A stretch of 64,000 nucleotides of DNA, from positions 1 through 64,000 of the forward strand of contig NZ_JAJALK010000016.1 in assembly GCF_020523825.1 (NCBI RefSeq), in the 5' to 3' direction. Of the stretch, positions 8,561-18,506 are shown piece by piece (position 1 is the stretch's first letter; each line of letters starts with the position of its first letter). A program made the position numbers and the translations under genes. Origin of the DNA: Methylobacterium brachiatum (GTDB lineage: Bacteria; Pseudomonadota; Alphaproteobacteria; Rhizobiales; Beijerinckiaceae). The notes beneath the pieces are model-generated. The model searched no databases. It saw only the letters and a program-made list of their open reading frames with translations, and was not told the DNA's origin.

Positions 8561-11500
8561 TGCCTTGTCTGACCTGGATACGCGCTACTGCTGGATCATC
8601 CGCCCGGACGAGCGAGATGGCCTTCTTCACCGCCACCAAGGCCACTTGCACGGCCGCCCGAGCTTCGGTCACTGTGCGGGCTGCCCTGACTTGCCTCGCT
8701 GCTTGGCGGATTACGGCCGGCAATCCGCGGAAGGCGGGCGGCAGCTGCTGGGCCTGGAGGTCCAGCTCGTCCGCGAAGGCATCGAGGGCGTTGCCGAAAC
8801 AGTTCGTTGCCCCACCCAGTCCAACACTACCCGAGTTATTGCAGCCTCCAAACTTCGATTCAAGAACTCTCGATGCCGAGACGACGTTGGTGAGCGTACT
8901 CAGGGCCGTGGCTCGCGTCGCGCTGCCGCCTCCGCCCGAGGCTGCCGGCGCCGCCGCCACGGGCTTCGACGAGCTTCCTCCCCCAAGATCGATCGAGTCC
9001 TTGGGTGTGCTTGTCGGCGTGGTGGAGCCCGATACGATCGTCGTGACGTTCGGAGTAACGCTCGCACTATTGAGATCGCTCGCCCGGGTAGCGTTGTTCG
9101 CGGTGGTAGTCGTGGTGCGTGGCACGCCGCGCAGGGTTGGGTATGCCCCTGTGCTCGGCGGATTGAAGACGGTCTGGAAGTCGTAACCCTGGTTGGTGGC
9201 ACGTTGCACGAAAGTGGACGCGTTCTGGAAGTCTGTGGTGGTGAGGCCGGCCGCACCGGAGAGGCTGGTGGCATTGCCTGCCGCGGCCGTCTGACCCGTG
9301 CTCGTCAAGTCCCAGTACGATGCGCTCACGTTGCTCGAACCCGCAAACCCGATGAGCCCTCCGGTGGATACAGTCGAGCCGCTGCCGCTCGTAACGCGTC
9401 CGGTGGCGAATGTTTGATCGAGCGAGCCATCGGACAGATTTCCAATGAGGCCGCCGGTCGCACTCGTCTGCGTCGCGCTGCCCCCCTGCACCGCGCCGTT
9501 CGCGTATGCCTGCTGAACAACACCGCTGCCCGTATTATAGCCGATCAGTCCACCGGTGAAGCTTGAACTGCCATCGCCGGAAACGTCGCCGCCCCTAACG
9601 GTACCGGTCGCATACGCCTGTCGGACCGCCCCACTACTGGTGTTCCACCCGATCAAGCCGCCTGTGTCCGCACTGATGCCGGACGCTGCGCTTCCGATGA
9701 CGTTGCTCGACGAAAAGGATTGCACGATCGAACCCGGATCCAGATTTCGGCCCACGAGGCCGCCGGTCTCGGCCTCAATGGCGACACCGCCCCTGACGAC
9801 GCCGCTCGAACTGGATTGCGTGATCTGGCCAGAATTAATTCCGACCAAGCCGCCCACATAGCTAAATCCAGCCGATGCCGACCGCGTGGAACCGGATATG
9901 TTTCCGCTAACGGTAACTCCACTTATGTTGGAGTTCACCGCTTCGCCGACCAATCCTCCGACAAAAACGTTTCCGGTACCCCCATAGGTGCTGGTGACGT
10001 TTAGATTGGTCAAATTCAAGTTGCTGATCGTGGCATTCTGCACGCGGCCGAACAGTCCGGCATAGGGACCCGACGCGTTGACAGTCAGCCCGTTGATCGT
10101 GTGACCTAGACCTTGCAGCATCCCCGAGAAATCAACGCTGGTGCCGTTTGGCAAGGTGTTGACCGGCGCGGACAAGGGTAGGGCGCCGCTCACGTCGAAA
10201 TCGGTCGCCAGGGCAACCCGGCTACCGGCCGTCCTGGGGTTGAGGAGCAACGCGCCGAGTTGCGTCACGTTGCTCACCAGCGTGTAGGATAGGAAGTTGA
10301 CCTGCAGGGTCTGGCTGGCGTTCGCCCCAGTGAACGACGCGCTCGCCCCGGTGCCGAAGCTCAGCAAACCGCCTGTCCCGCCTTGGTTCGTGTTGAGCGA
10401 TAGCCCACCGTCGCCGTTCACCGTGAGGTTCGCGTTGACGAGGATTGAGCGGTAGGCGTTGAGGGTTAGCGTCGTCGCCGTCCCGCCGGTGCCGCTGCCC
10501 CAGGTCAAGGGCGCCGCGACGGTGATGTCGCCGGCTTGCGTGCCGGGGCTGGCTGAGCCACCGGTCGTCACCGTGACGTTGGCGCTGCGAAGCGCGTTTT
10601 GTAGGGTCGTGGCATTGATCACCGAGTCATTGCCCGTGGCTGTGAAGCCTGTCCCCGTTGAGGCCCCGCTCGATATCGTGACGTTGTAGGGATCGAGCAG
10701 GAGCGTCCCGAATGTGCCCTTGGCGGCGGTGAGATCCGTCGAGCCAGTGTAGGCGAGGAGCATCTTGCCGGACACTTCGGCCTGACCGCCGTCGCCGCTC
10801 TGCGCCCCGCCCGTCGCGCTTATCCGGCCGGCGAAATCCGTCCGGTGATCCGACCAGAGCACGACGTTGCCGCCGTTGCCCGTCTGCCCGGCATTCGCGC
10901 TGATCGTGGTGGCTGAGTCCACGGTGGTGGTGGTCGCCCGTTGGAGAGGCCCCTGGCCCTGGAAGCCGCCGCCGACGCTGATCGTGCCGCCGCCCGCCTG
11001 ACCATCAGCCAGCAGGGCCGCACCCTTGAGTTGGATGTCGTCGCCGGTCACCGTGATCGTGCCGCCGCGTCCCGGCGGCCGAGCGGTCGCCCGGGCCACG
11101 GCGGTGCGTGCGGAGGTATCGAGCCGGCCCGAGACCGTGACCTTGCCGCCGTCGCCGCCGCCAAGCACGATCGCGCCGTTGCGCCCACCTACGCTGCGCG
11201 CCTCGACGACTCCGGACAGGTTGATGGCGTTGCGTGCCGCGTCGCGGGCGGTGGCTGCCTGCATGACGACCTGACCGCCCGCGGCCGCGATCCGGCCGCT
11301 GTGCTGGATCAACGCCGCATCGGAGCCATCACCCTTCGAGGGAAGCGCAACCTGCAGGAAGCCGTCGCCGGACAGGTCGAGGGTCGCCTGCTCGCCAGCG
11401 CCCAGGCCGACGCGGCCCATTGGAACGCTGATGAGTCCGGAATTCTCGACCCGGCCACCGAGCAGCGCGGCGTAGCCGCCCCGCTGGATCTCGATCGTAC

Positions 11501-11978
11501 CCTGGTTCGTGACCGCCGCCGACTGGCCGTTGCCGCGAAACACCCGCCGACCCGCTACGAAGTCCTGGTCCGCGATATCGAGGGTCGAGGCCACGAAGCC
11601 CGCCGCCCTCACGATGCCGGTCGGGGTGATCACAATGCCGTTCGGGTTGACGAGGTAGACTTGGCCGTTCGCGTTGATCTGGCCCGCGATCGTCGAGGTC
11701 GCCGATCCGCTGACACGATTCAGCAGCGCCGACGAGGTCGAAGGCTGGGTGATGTCGACGCGACTACCCGCGCCGACCGAGAAGCTCTGCCAGTTCACGA
11801 TCGCATTCTGCGTCGTCTGCTGGATCGTCATCTGATTTGCGGACGGTGTCGCGATGCCGACGCTGCCCTGGACCGTGGTCGCGCCACTGGGCAATTCGCC
11901 GGCGCGCACTGGACCCGGCTGCGTGAGCGCAGTGCCGGCCAGAAGCGCCTGGATCAGGGTTTTGCAGGTGCGGTTCAT
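8499..11978 (-). CDS. TpsA-type exoprotein with haemagglutination-activity domain and GLUG repeats
   Basis: A two-partner secretion exoprotein of 1159 residues. A Sec signal peptide (cleavage near VRA-GEL, residue 26) precedes a TPS domain with the hallmark NAIVNWQSFSVG, VYLVNPNGIVI and AAGFVAST blocks (about 30-280), which is recognised by the TpsB POTRA domains. A beta-helical region follows. About seven GLUG-type repeats (GGLVGxN / GGLIGxN) span roughly residues 670-885. The end is a helical Ala/Arg-rich segment, not a recognisable CdiA-type toxin. It lies 42 bases downstream of tpsB and overlaps the caspase gene. It is likely a surface adhesin. Confidence 0.88.
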   Translation of the reverse strand: MNRTCKTLIQALLAGTALTQPGPVRAGELPSGATTVQGSVGIATPSANQMTIQQTTQNAIVNWQSFSVGAGSRVDITQPSTSSALLNRVSGSATSTIAGQINANGQVYLVNPNGIVITPTGIVRAAGFVASTLDIADQDFVAGRRVFRGNGQSAAVTNQGTIEIQRGGYAALLGGRVENSGLISVPMGRVGLGAGEQATLDLSGDGFLQVALPSKGDGSDAALIQHSGRIAAAGGQVVMQAATARDAARNAINLSGVVEARSVGGRNGAIVLGGGDGGKVTVSGRLDTSARTAVARATARPPGRGGTITVTGDDIQLKGAALLADGQAGGGTISVGGGFQGQGPLQRATTTTVDSATTISANAGQTGNGGNVVLWSDHRTDFAGRISATGGAQSGDGGQAEVSGKMLLAYTGSTDLTAAKGTFGTLLLDPYNVTISSGASTGTGFTATGNDSVINATTLQNALRSANVTVTTGGSASPGTQAGDITVAAPLTWGSGTGGTATTLTLNAYRSILVNANLTVNGDGGLSLNTNQGGTGGLLSFGTGASASFTGANASQTLQVNFLSYTLVSNVTQLGALLLNPRTAGSRVALATDFDVSGALPLSAPVNTLPNGTSVDFSGMLQGLGHTINGLTVNASGPYAGLFGRVQNATISNLNLTNLNVTSTYGGTGNVFVGGLVGEAVNSNISGVTVSGNISGSTRSASAGFSYVGGLVGINSGQITQSSSSGVVRGGVAIEAETGGLVGRNLDPGSIVQSFSSSNVIGSAASGISADTGGLIGWNTSSGAVRQAYATGTVRGGDVSGDGSSSFTGGLIGYNTGSGVVQQAYANGAVQGGSATQTSATGGLIGNLSDGSLDQTFATGRVTSGSGSTVSTGGLIGFAGSSNVSASYWDLTSTGQTAAAGNATSLSGAAGLTTTDFQNASTFVQRATNQGYDFQTVFNPPSTGAYPTLRGVPRTTTTTANNATRASDLNSASVTPNVTTIVSGSTTPTSTPKDSIDLGGGSSSKPVAAAPAASGGGGSATRATALSTLTNVVSASRVLESKFGGCNNSGSVGLGGATNCFGNALDAFADELDLQAQQLPPAFRGLPAVIRQAARQVRAARTVTEARAAVQVALVAVKKAISLVRADDPAVARIQVRQGNAIYTALQVADNRLSRAVGL

Positions 11979-12020
11979 CGGGCGGACTCAGGAAGACGGC
12001 TGCGTGGCGGCAGAGCGGGC

Positions 12021-13811
12021 TCAGTAGCGAATCGAGCCGACGACCGTGAAGCGGTTGGCATCCGGCAGTGTGTCGTCGCGGAACCGCCGGCCGAACTCGA
12101 GCGTGAGAGAGGTCAGCGTGTCTGTCGGAGCGGCTTGGCTGACCAAGCGCACGCCGATGCCCAGGGAGGCGACGTGGAGGGCCGCCAGGCCGGCCTGCTT
12201 CTCAACAGCAGACGGCCGCTCGAGGTAAAGCGCGCCCACGGCGCCGAAGACGTAGGGCGCGACCGAGAGCGGGATGCCTTCCGGCCGGAAGGCGAAGGGG
12301 GCGGCCAGCTCGCTGCGGAACACGACGCCACTGTCGCCGGCCAAGCTACCGGCGTCGAAGGTCGAAAGTTCCGAGAACGACGCGAAGCCGATCTGCTCGC
12401 TCCGCGGCATCGCCTGCCCGAACGAGGTCTGACCGCGGGCGTACAGGTTGAGGATCAGCGGGTCGAATAACGGTTGGGTGTACGAGAGCAGCGCGTCGAA
12501 CTTCTGGAAGTCCGCGTTGGCGCCGATCCGGGACAGGGGCAATGTGGGCGTTGCGTCGGCGGCGGAGCGGGCGCCCAGTCCATCGATCCCGAGCGACAGT
12601 GTGGCGCTGCCGGCGAGAAAGCCGCCGCTCTCGAACCGTATGTCGCCGAGGCCGCTCAAACGGACGATCCGCAGCCGATCGAGGCTGATCGGCGTGTTGA
12701 CCGGAGGATTGAGCAAGCCGAGTTCGTCACGCGTCACATCGAGCGCGCCTTCCGTGTAGAAGTTGGCCGTTCGGCTTCGCAGCCACGGGTAACGCAAGCG
12801 GAACGAGTAGCGCTCGAAGTCGCTCGCCGTCTGGACGTTGTTGGTGAGGCGCGGCGTCGTCTGGCTCTTGACCGCCTCGAAGTTGAAGGTCAGGCCGTCT
12901 GTCCCCAACGGCAGGATGAAGCCGCCGGCGAAGGTGCGCAGGCGAGGGTACTCGCCGAACGGGCTGCCCGTCCCACGGGTGTCGTTTCCGCCTGGGTAGC
13001 CGAAACTGCGGAAGTAAATCGTTTCGCCGAGACCGAAGACCGTATTAAAGTCGAAGCCTCCGTTGAGCGAGAAGCCGCCGAGCGTAGAGCCGAAGGTATT
13101 GTCTCCGCCGAAGAAGCCGGTGACCGGCTTGTAGAGCGCTTCGACGACGAGGGTGGTCGCTCCCTGAGCCGTGCTCGGCGCCAAGGTCGAGCGCAGGGCA
13201 GTGCCGGGAGTATCACCGGCTAGAAGCAGGCGGCGCTCGATCTCGCCGAGTTGCAGGTCACGCCGTCCGATGAGCGGTTCGAGCAAGACGGTCACGCGCG
13301 CCCGGACGGGTTCCGGCACGTTCTGGAAATCGATCCGATCAACATAGCCGTTCACGACGACGAGCCGGAGGCGTTGGCCGTTGCGCAGCGTCTGCGCGGG
13401 CAGGATCACGCGCGTGAGCACCGCGCCCGATTGGATGATTGCCGCCTCAAGTTCGCGCGACGCGGCGAAGATTTCGGACGCTAGAATCGTGCGCCCAGCG
13501 AGACGAGCCTCCAGCGCCTGGATTTCGGCGCCGAAGCCCGGAGGCGCGTTCTCGACTGTGACGCCGGACAGGCGCACGCTCAGGCGCTCGGCGCCGGCTG
13601 GCGTGCCGAGCCCGGGTTGGCCTGAGAACACAAGGCCGCCGCCGCGTCCCGTCTGGGCCGGCTGGAAAGTCGACGGCGTGACTTGGCTGGCCGTCTGAGC
13701 CGCCGCGTGCCCCGCGCCGGCGCACCCGATCGCCATCCAGAGGAGCGCAGATCGTGCCAGAGGCGTGCCGCGTCCGGCCGTTCGGCGAGAGTAAAGCCGA
13801 GAGTCAGGCAT
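12021..13811 (-). CDS. TpsB-type outer-membrane transporter (ShlB/FhaC/HecB family)
   Basis: The outer-membrane partner that exports the downstream TpsA. At 596 residues it matches the family. The N-terminus has a signal peptide (hydrophobic ALLWMAIGCAGAGHAAA). A POTRA region lies at about 77-165 (LSVRLSGVTVENAP and RLRLVVVNGYVDRI), with a second POTRA-like segment after it. A beta barrel occupies the C-terminal half and ends VVGSIRY with a terminal aromatic residue, the usual outer-membrane assembly signal. It is the first gene of a minus-strand operon with tpsA and the caspase gene. The AT-rich DNA upstream probably carries the promoter. Confidence 0.9.
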   Translation of the reverse strand: MPDSRLYSRRTAGRGTPLARSALLWMAIGCAGAGHAAAQTASQVTPSTFQPAQTGRGGGLVFSGQPGLGTPAGAERLSVRLSGVTVENAPPGFGAEIQALEARLAGRTILASEIFAASRELEAAIIQSGAVLTRVILPAQTLRNGQRLRLVVVNGYVDRIDFQNVPEPVRARVTVLLEPLIGRRDLQLGEIERRLLLAGDTPGTALRSTLAPSTAQGATTLVVEALYKPVTGFFGGDNTFGSTLGGFSLNGGFDFNTVFGLGETIYFRSFGYPGGNDTRGTGSPFGEYPRLRTFAGGFILPLGTDGLTFNFEAVKSQTTPRLTNNVQTASDFERYSFRLRYPWLRSRTANFYTEGALDVTRDELGLLNPPVNTPISLDRLRIVRLSGLGDIRFESGGFLAGSATLSLGIDGLGARSAADATPTLPLSRIGANADFQKFDALLSYTQPLFDPLILNLYARGQTSFGQAMPRSEQIGFASFSELSTFDAGSLAGDSGVVFRSELAAPFAFRPEGIPLSVAPYVFGAVGALYLERPSAVEKQAGLAALHVASLGIGVRLVSQAAPTDTLTSLTLEFGRRFRDDTLPDANRFTVVGSIRY

Positions 13812-14099
13812 TCTTAGTCGCCCAGTCCAAACTCGTTGAAAGCCGAAAACACATGTCGAATACTGAGATTGAACTTATTGCTTTAGCCGATATCGTTAAA
13901 AATTACTTAGTCGACCCCGATTTTGCAAGCACATCACGCCACAGCGTTCTAAGGTCGGTGTAATTTTATCAGAATTGGCACATCGGCTCAGCAGCACAAC
14001 TATCGACTGCAAGCAATTGCGACTTACACTGATTTCATGCGGTTAAGCTACCACGTTTCCGGATGGATGCGGTATTTGGCGGAGCCAGCACGGCCAAGA

Positions 14100-14484
14100 A
14101 TGGCAGGCTGTGCTTAATCCGCCACAGCCTGAGAGCTGGGCTTGCGGCTCGGACGCGCAACCGGGGAGGCTCTGATGAGGTGCATTGGCCCCTAAGGATC
14201 TGGAACGGGGGCCCGTCGAAGAGGCGGTCCGACATGAAATCTTTGCTCAGACCTCGTTCGGCCCACCGATGGCCGGCCGTCCCTGGCGATAGCGACGAGC
14301 CCGCTAGCGCTTGGGCAGCTCGAACCGGATCGACAACTCCTCGTCGCGGCAGATCCGGTAGGTACGCTTGTGGTGCTCCGGCACGCCCATCTTCTGACAG
14401 ACCTTGTCGACCGAGGCGCCGTTCTCCGCCTACCGCGAAGGCGATCCGCTCATTCGCGAAGCGTTTGCGAGGCCTGGCACCCAC
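14100..14484 (-). pseudogene. IS3-family transposase remnant
   Basis: On the minus strand, RKRFANERIAFAV and ENGASVDKVCQKMGV match the OrfA helix-turn-helix of IS3 elements. HKRTYRICRDEELSIR and KDFMSDRLFDGPPFQIL match OrfB, before and within the integrase core. The blocks lie in different frames with a large internal deletion, so this is debris. It sits between the TPS operon and the end of clpV. Confidence 0.6.
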
Positions 14485-14706
14485 CCTCCTTCAAGGTTCA
14501 GGATGCCCGAAAATCTTGCGCTCGGCGTGAGCCGGTTTGGCGGGTCAGGTCACATTGAGCGTCAGCCCGCCAGGACGAGCGTTAGGGCGTTGAACAGTCG
14601 GAGGGCGCCCCAGTCGTTCGCACCGGGCGGGACGACCGAACCTCGATGGTGCCTGCAAAACGAGGCGGCCGCATGCCTGACCGTCGAGAGGGTTCTCCAT
14701 CGAAAC
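14485..14706. other. Non-coding gap downstream of clpV
   Basis: With the IS3 debris to its left this makes about 600 bases without an intact gene. I see no clear terminator or conserved ORF here; the open frames have no recognisable content. Confidence 0.4.
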
Positions 14707-17484
14707 TCACGGCGCTGGAGGCCGCTGATCCACGCTCGGCGACATATCGGTCTCCGACCAATGGTAGGCGAACTGTCCTTCCGATATCCCAACCCCGATT
14801 GCTGCCACCTCCTTCTGCGCGAGCGACCGGATCAGAATCTCGCGCGACAGCTCCGGCAGCAGCGTATTCGTGATGATGTTGTCGATCATCCGCCCGCCCG
14901 AATCCGGATCGTTGCACTGCGCGACGATGTGCGCGACCACGGCCTCATCATACGTGAACGCCGCGCCGTGGTTTTCGCGTACGCGCCGGCCGATACGGTC
15001 GAGCTGGAGGCGGACGATACCGCCGAGCATGTCGGGCGAGAGCGGGAAGTACGGGATCGTCACGATCCGGCCGAGGAGCGCCGCCGGGAAAACCTTGAGG
15101 AGCTGTGGGCGCAAAGCCACGGCCAGCGCTTCCGGGTCGCTCACGTAGGACGGGTCCTGCGCGAACTGCATGATCAGATCTGTGCCGACGTTCGAGGTCA
15201 GGATGATGAGCGTGTTCTTGAAATCGATCCGCCGGCCGGTGCCATCCTCCATCACACCCTTATCGAACACTTGGAAGAAGATTTCATGCACGTCGCCGTG
15301 CGCCTTCTCCACCTCATCGAGTAGGATCACACTGTAGGGCTTGCGCCGCACTGCCTCGGTGAGCCGGCCGCCTTCGCCGTAGCCAACGTAGCCGGGCGGC
15401 GCGCCCTTGAGTGTCGAGACGGTATGCGCCTCCTGGAACTCACTCATGTTGATGGTTATCATGTTCTGCTCGCCCCCGTAGAGGGCCTCGGCCAGCGCCA
15501 GCGCCGTCTCGGTTTTACCCACGCCGGAAGGGCCGCAGAGCATGAACACGCCAATCGGCTTGTTCGGGTTGTCGAGCTTGGCTCGGTTGGTCTCGATGCG
15601 CTTGGCGATCATCGCGAGCCCATGCGATTGGCCGACCACGCGCCGGTTCAGGATCTCCGGCAAACGCAGCACCGTCGCGATCTCGTCGCGCACCATCCGG
15701 CCGACCGGGATTCCGGTCCAGTCCGAGACGACGGAGGCCACCGCCTGCTCGTCGACGTGATCGTAGATCATGCGCGCCTCGGGCTCGATCGCTTCGAGCG
15801 CGGCGGCCTTGTCCCGGAGCGCGGCGCGGCACGCCTCTGCTCCCTGGGGCTGCGGCGGACCCGGGGGAGGCCCGCCCTCTGAACGCCCGTCTTCCAGCGC
15901 CGCCCCGACCGGCTCGGTTGCCTGTCGAGTAGCCGCGGCATCGAGGGCGCCAGACTCGGCTGCCAGCGCCGCTCGCAGCGCCCGGATCTCGGTTACGAGG
16001 GCCGTCTCGGTGTGCCAGGCGCTCTCAAGCTCGGCGAGGCGCTCGCGCAGGCCGGCAATCTCGCCGTCGAGGCCCGCGATCCTGTCCGGGTCGTCGATGC
16101 CGAGGTCGCGGTCGGCGTCGAGCGCGACACGCTCGCTCGCCTTGGCGCGGATCGCCGCGCGGGCGTCCGCGATCAATGCAGGCACAGCGGTCTGGCTGAT
16201 CGCCACCCGGGCGCTCGCGGTATCGAGCAGGCTCACCGCCTTGTCGGGGAGTTGTCGCGCCGGGATGTAGCGGTGGGAGAGGTTGACCGCCGCGACCACC
16301 GCCGCGTCCGAGATGCGCACGCCGTGGTGTTTCTCCATCGGCGCCAGCAGGCCGCGCAGCATGTCGCCCGCCTGCGCAACCCCGGGTTCGCCGACCTGGA
16401 TCGGCTGGAAGCGGCGGGTCAGCGCCGGATCCTTCTCGAAATACTGGCGGTATTCGGCCCAGGTTGTGGCCGCGATGGTCTTGAGGGTGCCGCGCGCCAG
16501 CGCCGGCTTGAGGAGGTTGGCCGCATCGCCCGTCCCGGCCTGCCCACCCGCGCCGATGAGGGTGTGCGCCTCGTCGATGAACAGGATGATCGGCGTCGGA
16601 GAGGACTGCACTTGGTCGATGACCGACCGCAGGCGCTGCTCGAACTCGCCCTTCATCGCGGCGCCCGCCTGCATCAATCCGATGTCGAGAGCATGGAGGC
16701 GTACGCCGCGCAGCGTCGGCGGCACCGCGCCTGAGGCGATCGCCTGGGCGAAGCCTTCCACCACCGCGGTCTTGCCGACGCCAGCCTCGCCGGTGAGGAT
16801 CGGATTGTTCTGGCGGCGGCGCATCAGCACGTCAACGAGCTGGCGGATCTCCTCGTCACGGCCGCGGATCGGGTCCATCTCGCCAGCTTCCGCCCGGGCG
16901 GTGAGGTCCTGGGAGAAGCGATCGAGAGCGGTCTGGCCCCTCGGTGCGCTCGACCCTGCCGCGCCTGCTGCGACTGCCCCAGCGCCGTCCATCGGTCGAA
17001 GGTTCTCCTCGTCGGAGCGTGCCCAGATCGTGCGGTGCTCCTCTGTCAGCGTGTCGATCGGGATCCGCCCGAATTCGGGCGAGAGAGACAGCAGGGCGCG
17101 GCGCAGATGGTCCGTCTTGAGCGCACCGACAAGCAGGTGCCCGGAGCGGATCTGGGTTTCGCCGAACATCAGCGTCGCGTAATGCCAGCCGCGGTCGAGC
17201 AAGGCGATGATGCCGTCGGAGATGATGGGCATCTCCGTCTGTTTGGGCCGCAGAGCATCGATCGCCTTGACGAGGTTGGCGCCCAGCCGTCCACGGTCGA
17301 GGCCGTATTTGTCGGCTGTGAGAGCGAAGTCCGATCGGTCCTGCATGTGCAGGCAAGCCAGGAAATGGGCGAGTTCGACGTTGCTGTGGCCAGATGCGCG
17401 CGCCCGCTGGAACGCCTGGAAGAAACAGTCATAGCCGACGCGGTTGAGCTTGCCCGTGACGGTCTCGTTGCTGATGTCGCTCAC
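14707..17484 (-). CDS. clpV: T6SS sheath-recycling AAA+ ATPase ClpV
   Basis: ClpV (TssH) disassembles the contracted TssBC sheath. The protein has 925 residues. The Clp N-domain (1-150) is followed by AAA1 with Walker A GEAGVGKT at 232-239 and Walker B IDEAHTLIGAGG near 303-314, then a coiled middle region (about 435-575) and AAA2 with GPSGVGKT at 651-658 and LLDEVEKAH. The GTG start at 17484 is chosen because the Clp N-domain (ISNETVTGKLNRVGYD) begins there, its GTG overlaps the tssG stop, and the 63 codons upstream are Arg/Pro-rich shadow. It is the last gene of the minus T6SS arm. Confidence 0.95.
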   Translation of the reverse strand: MSDISNETVTGKLNRVGYDCFFQAFQRARASGHSNVELAHFLACLHMQDRSDFALTADKYGLDRGRLGANLVKAIDALRPKQTEMPIISDGIIALLDRGWHYATLMFGETQIRSGHLLVGALKTDHLRRALLSLSPEFGRIPIDTLTEEHRTIWARSDEENLRPMDGAGAVAAGAAGSSAPRGQTALDRFSQDLTARAEAGEMDPIRGRDEEIRQLVDVLMRRRQNNPILTGEAGVGKTAVVEGFAQAIASGAVPPTLRGVRLHALDIGLMQAGAAMKGEFEQRLRSVIDQVQSSPTPIILFIDEAHTLIGAGGQAGTGDAANLLKPALARGTLKTIAATTWAEYRQYFEKDPALTRRFQPIQVGEPGVAQAGDMLRGLLAPMEKHHGVRISDAAVVAAVNLSHRYIPARQLPDKAVSLLDTASARVAISQTAVPALIADARAAIRAKASERVALDADRDLGIDDPDRIAGLDGEIAGLRERLAELESAWHTETALVTEIRALRAALAAESGALDAAATRQATEPVGAALEDGRSEGGPPPGPPQPQGAEACRAALRDKAAALEAIEPEARMIYDHVDEQAVASVVSDWTGIPVGRMVRDEIATVLRLPEILNRRVVGQSHGLAMIAKRIETNRAKLDNPNKPIGVFMLCGPSGVGKTETALALAEALYGGEQNMITINMSEFQEAHTVSTLKGAPPGYVGYGEGGRLTEAVRRKPYSVILLDEVEKAHGDVHEIFFQVFDKGVMEDGTGRRIDFKNTLIILTSNVGTDLIMQFAQDPSYVSDPEALAVALRPQLLKVFPAALLGRIVTIPYFPLSPDMLGGIVRLQLDRIGRRVRENHGAAFTYDEAVVAHIVAQCNDPDSGGRMIDNIITNTLLPELSREILIRSLAQKEVAAIGVGISEGQFAYHWSETDMSPSVDQRPPAP

Positions 17485-18506
17485 GATGCGCTCCCTGCGC
17501 GGTAATCCGTGCGGCCAGCGCGCTCGGCGGGGTGGAAACGGGCGTCGCGCCGGTGGGGGGCGCCCGAGGGGTCGGTTCCGCTGCCGAGCCAGCTGGTGTA
17601 GCCAAGGCGCCCGCAGGCCCCGAGACGCAGAGGCTCGACGGCGGCGATCGGGAGTGCGAGCTCTACGTCCCACTCGAGCTCGTCGCCGAGATAGAACAGC
17701 ATGAAGTCGGCCAGCTGCCGGCAGCGCGCGCCCCCCGGCAGCTGGCTCTCGTATTCGGCGAGGTCGACCGCGTAGATGCGCAGGCGGATGCGGTCCTCCA
17801 CCGAGAACACGCTCTTGCCGAGCAGCAGGTCCTGCCCGAGCCCGACGTTGGCGCCGCCCAGCCGGGAGCGGTCGCCGGGCTCGAATTCGAGGAACGTACC
17901 GACGAACTCCTCGACTTCGACTGCGATGCCAAAAAGGCCCGCCACGGCGTTGCGCAGGCGGGAGCCGGAGCGGGCGGCTGGACCGAGCAGGCCCGCGAAG
18001 GCGATCTTGTTCGCATCCGGAACCGCGTCGAGGCCGCGGAATGCTGCGGAGCCGAGCCCTGCTGCAGCCCCCACATAGCCTTCGAAACGGTCCGCTCCGG
18101 GATGCTCATGCTGCGCGATAGGGCGGGCGTCCGCCCAGGCGCGATAGAAGAGCTGCATGAAGCGGTGGTTAATCACGTCGAGGAAGCGCGGCAGCGCGTC
18201 ATCGTGCTCCAGCAGCCAACCGTAGGTCTCGTCGGTGAGGGCGAGCGGCAGGGCGCCCTGCGGTCCGAGCAGTCCGAAGAAACAGACGCGCAGGTGCAGG
18301 CCCCGCGCCGCGTCACGCTCCGCCGCGGCGATGGTTGAGGCTGGGAACGCAAGGTAGGGGTCCTGTCCGAGCGTCACGCGGTCGTCGCGCCGGCTCCCGC
18401 TGTCGCCGATCCGCGGCTGGTCCGGAAAGCTGCGCTCGACCCGCCGCAGGGTCGCCAGGAAGTCGTGGGCCCAGGGCTCCGCCAGCAGGCGGTCCGCGAA
18501 GCTCAC
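17481..18506 (-). CDS. tssG: T6SS baseplate subunit TssG
   Basis: A 341-residue baseplate wedge protein that works with TssF, TssE and TssK. The start is a GTG (VSFADRLLAEPWAHDF) overlapping the tssF stop by four bases; a longer upstream frame exists but is low-complexity shadow. The family block LGQDPYLAFPASTI and the FRLxxxxP-like central region are present. The C-terminal part is GRLGYTSWLGSG. Its stop overlaps the clpV start, so tssF, tssG and clpV are probably translationally coupled. Confidence 0.9.
   Translation of the reverse strand: MSFADRLLAEPWAHDFLATLRRVERSFPDQPRIGDSGSRRDDRVTLGQDPYLAFPASTIAAAERDAARGLHLRVCFFGLLGPQGALPLALTDETYGWLLEHDDALPRFLDVINHRFMQLFYRAWADARPIAQHEHPGADRFEGYVGAAAGLGSAAFRGLDAVPDANKIAFAGLLGPAARSGSRLRNAVAGLFGIAVEVEEFVGTFLEFEPGDRSRLGGANVGLGQDLLLGKSVFSVEDRIRLRIYAVDLAEYESQLPGGARCRQLADFMLFYLGDELEWDVELALPIAAVEPLRLGACGRLGYTSWLGSGTDPSGAPHRRDARFHPAERAGRTDYRAGSAS

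Noticed and set aside
9330..9960. Regular repeats within tpsA considered as a CRISPR-like or tandem DNA repeat
   Set aside because: They are imperfect, in frame and encode GLUG protein repeats.
13754..13963. Short plus-strand frame (including an ATG at 13853) upstream of tpsB
   Set aside because: It lies in AT-rich promoter-like DNA and partly opposite the tpsB start; no conserved content or convincing ribosome site.
17485..17673. 63-codon N-terminal extension of clpV
   Set aside because: It overlaps tssG and is Arg/Pro-rich; the Clp N-domain starts at the GTG at 17484, which overlaps the tssG stop.
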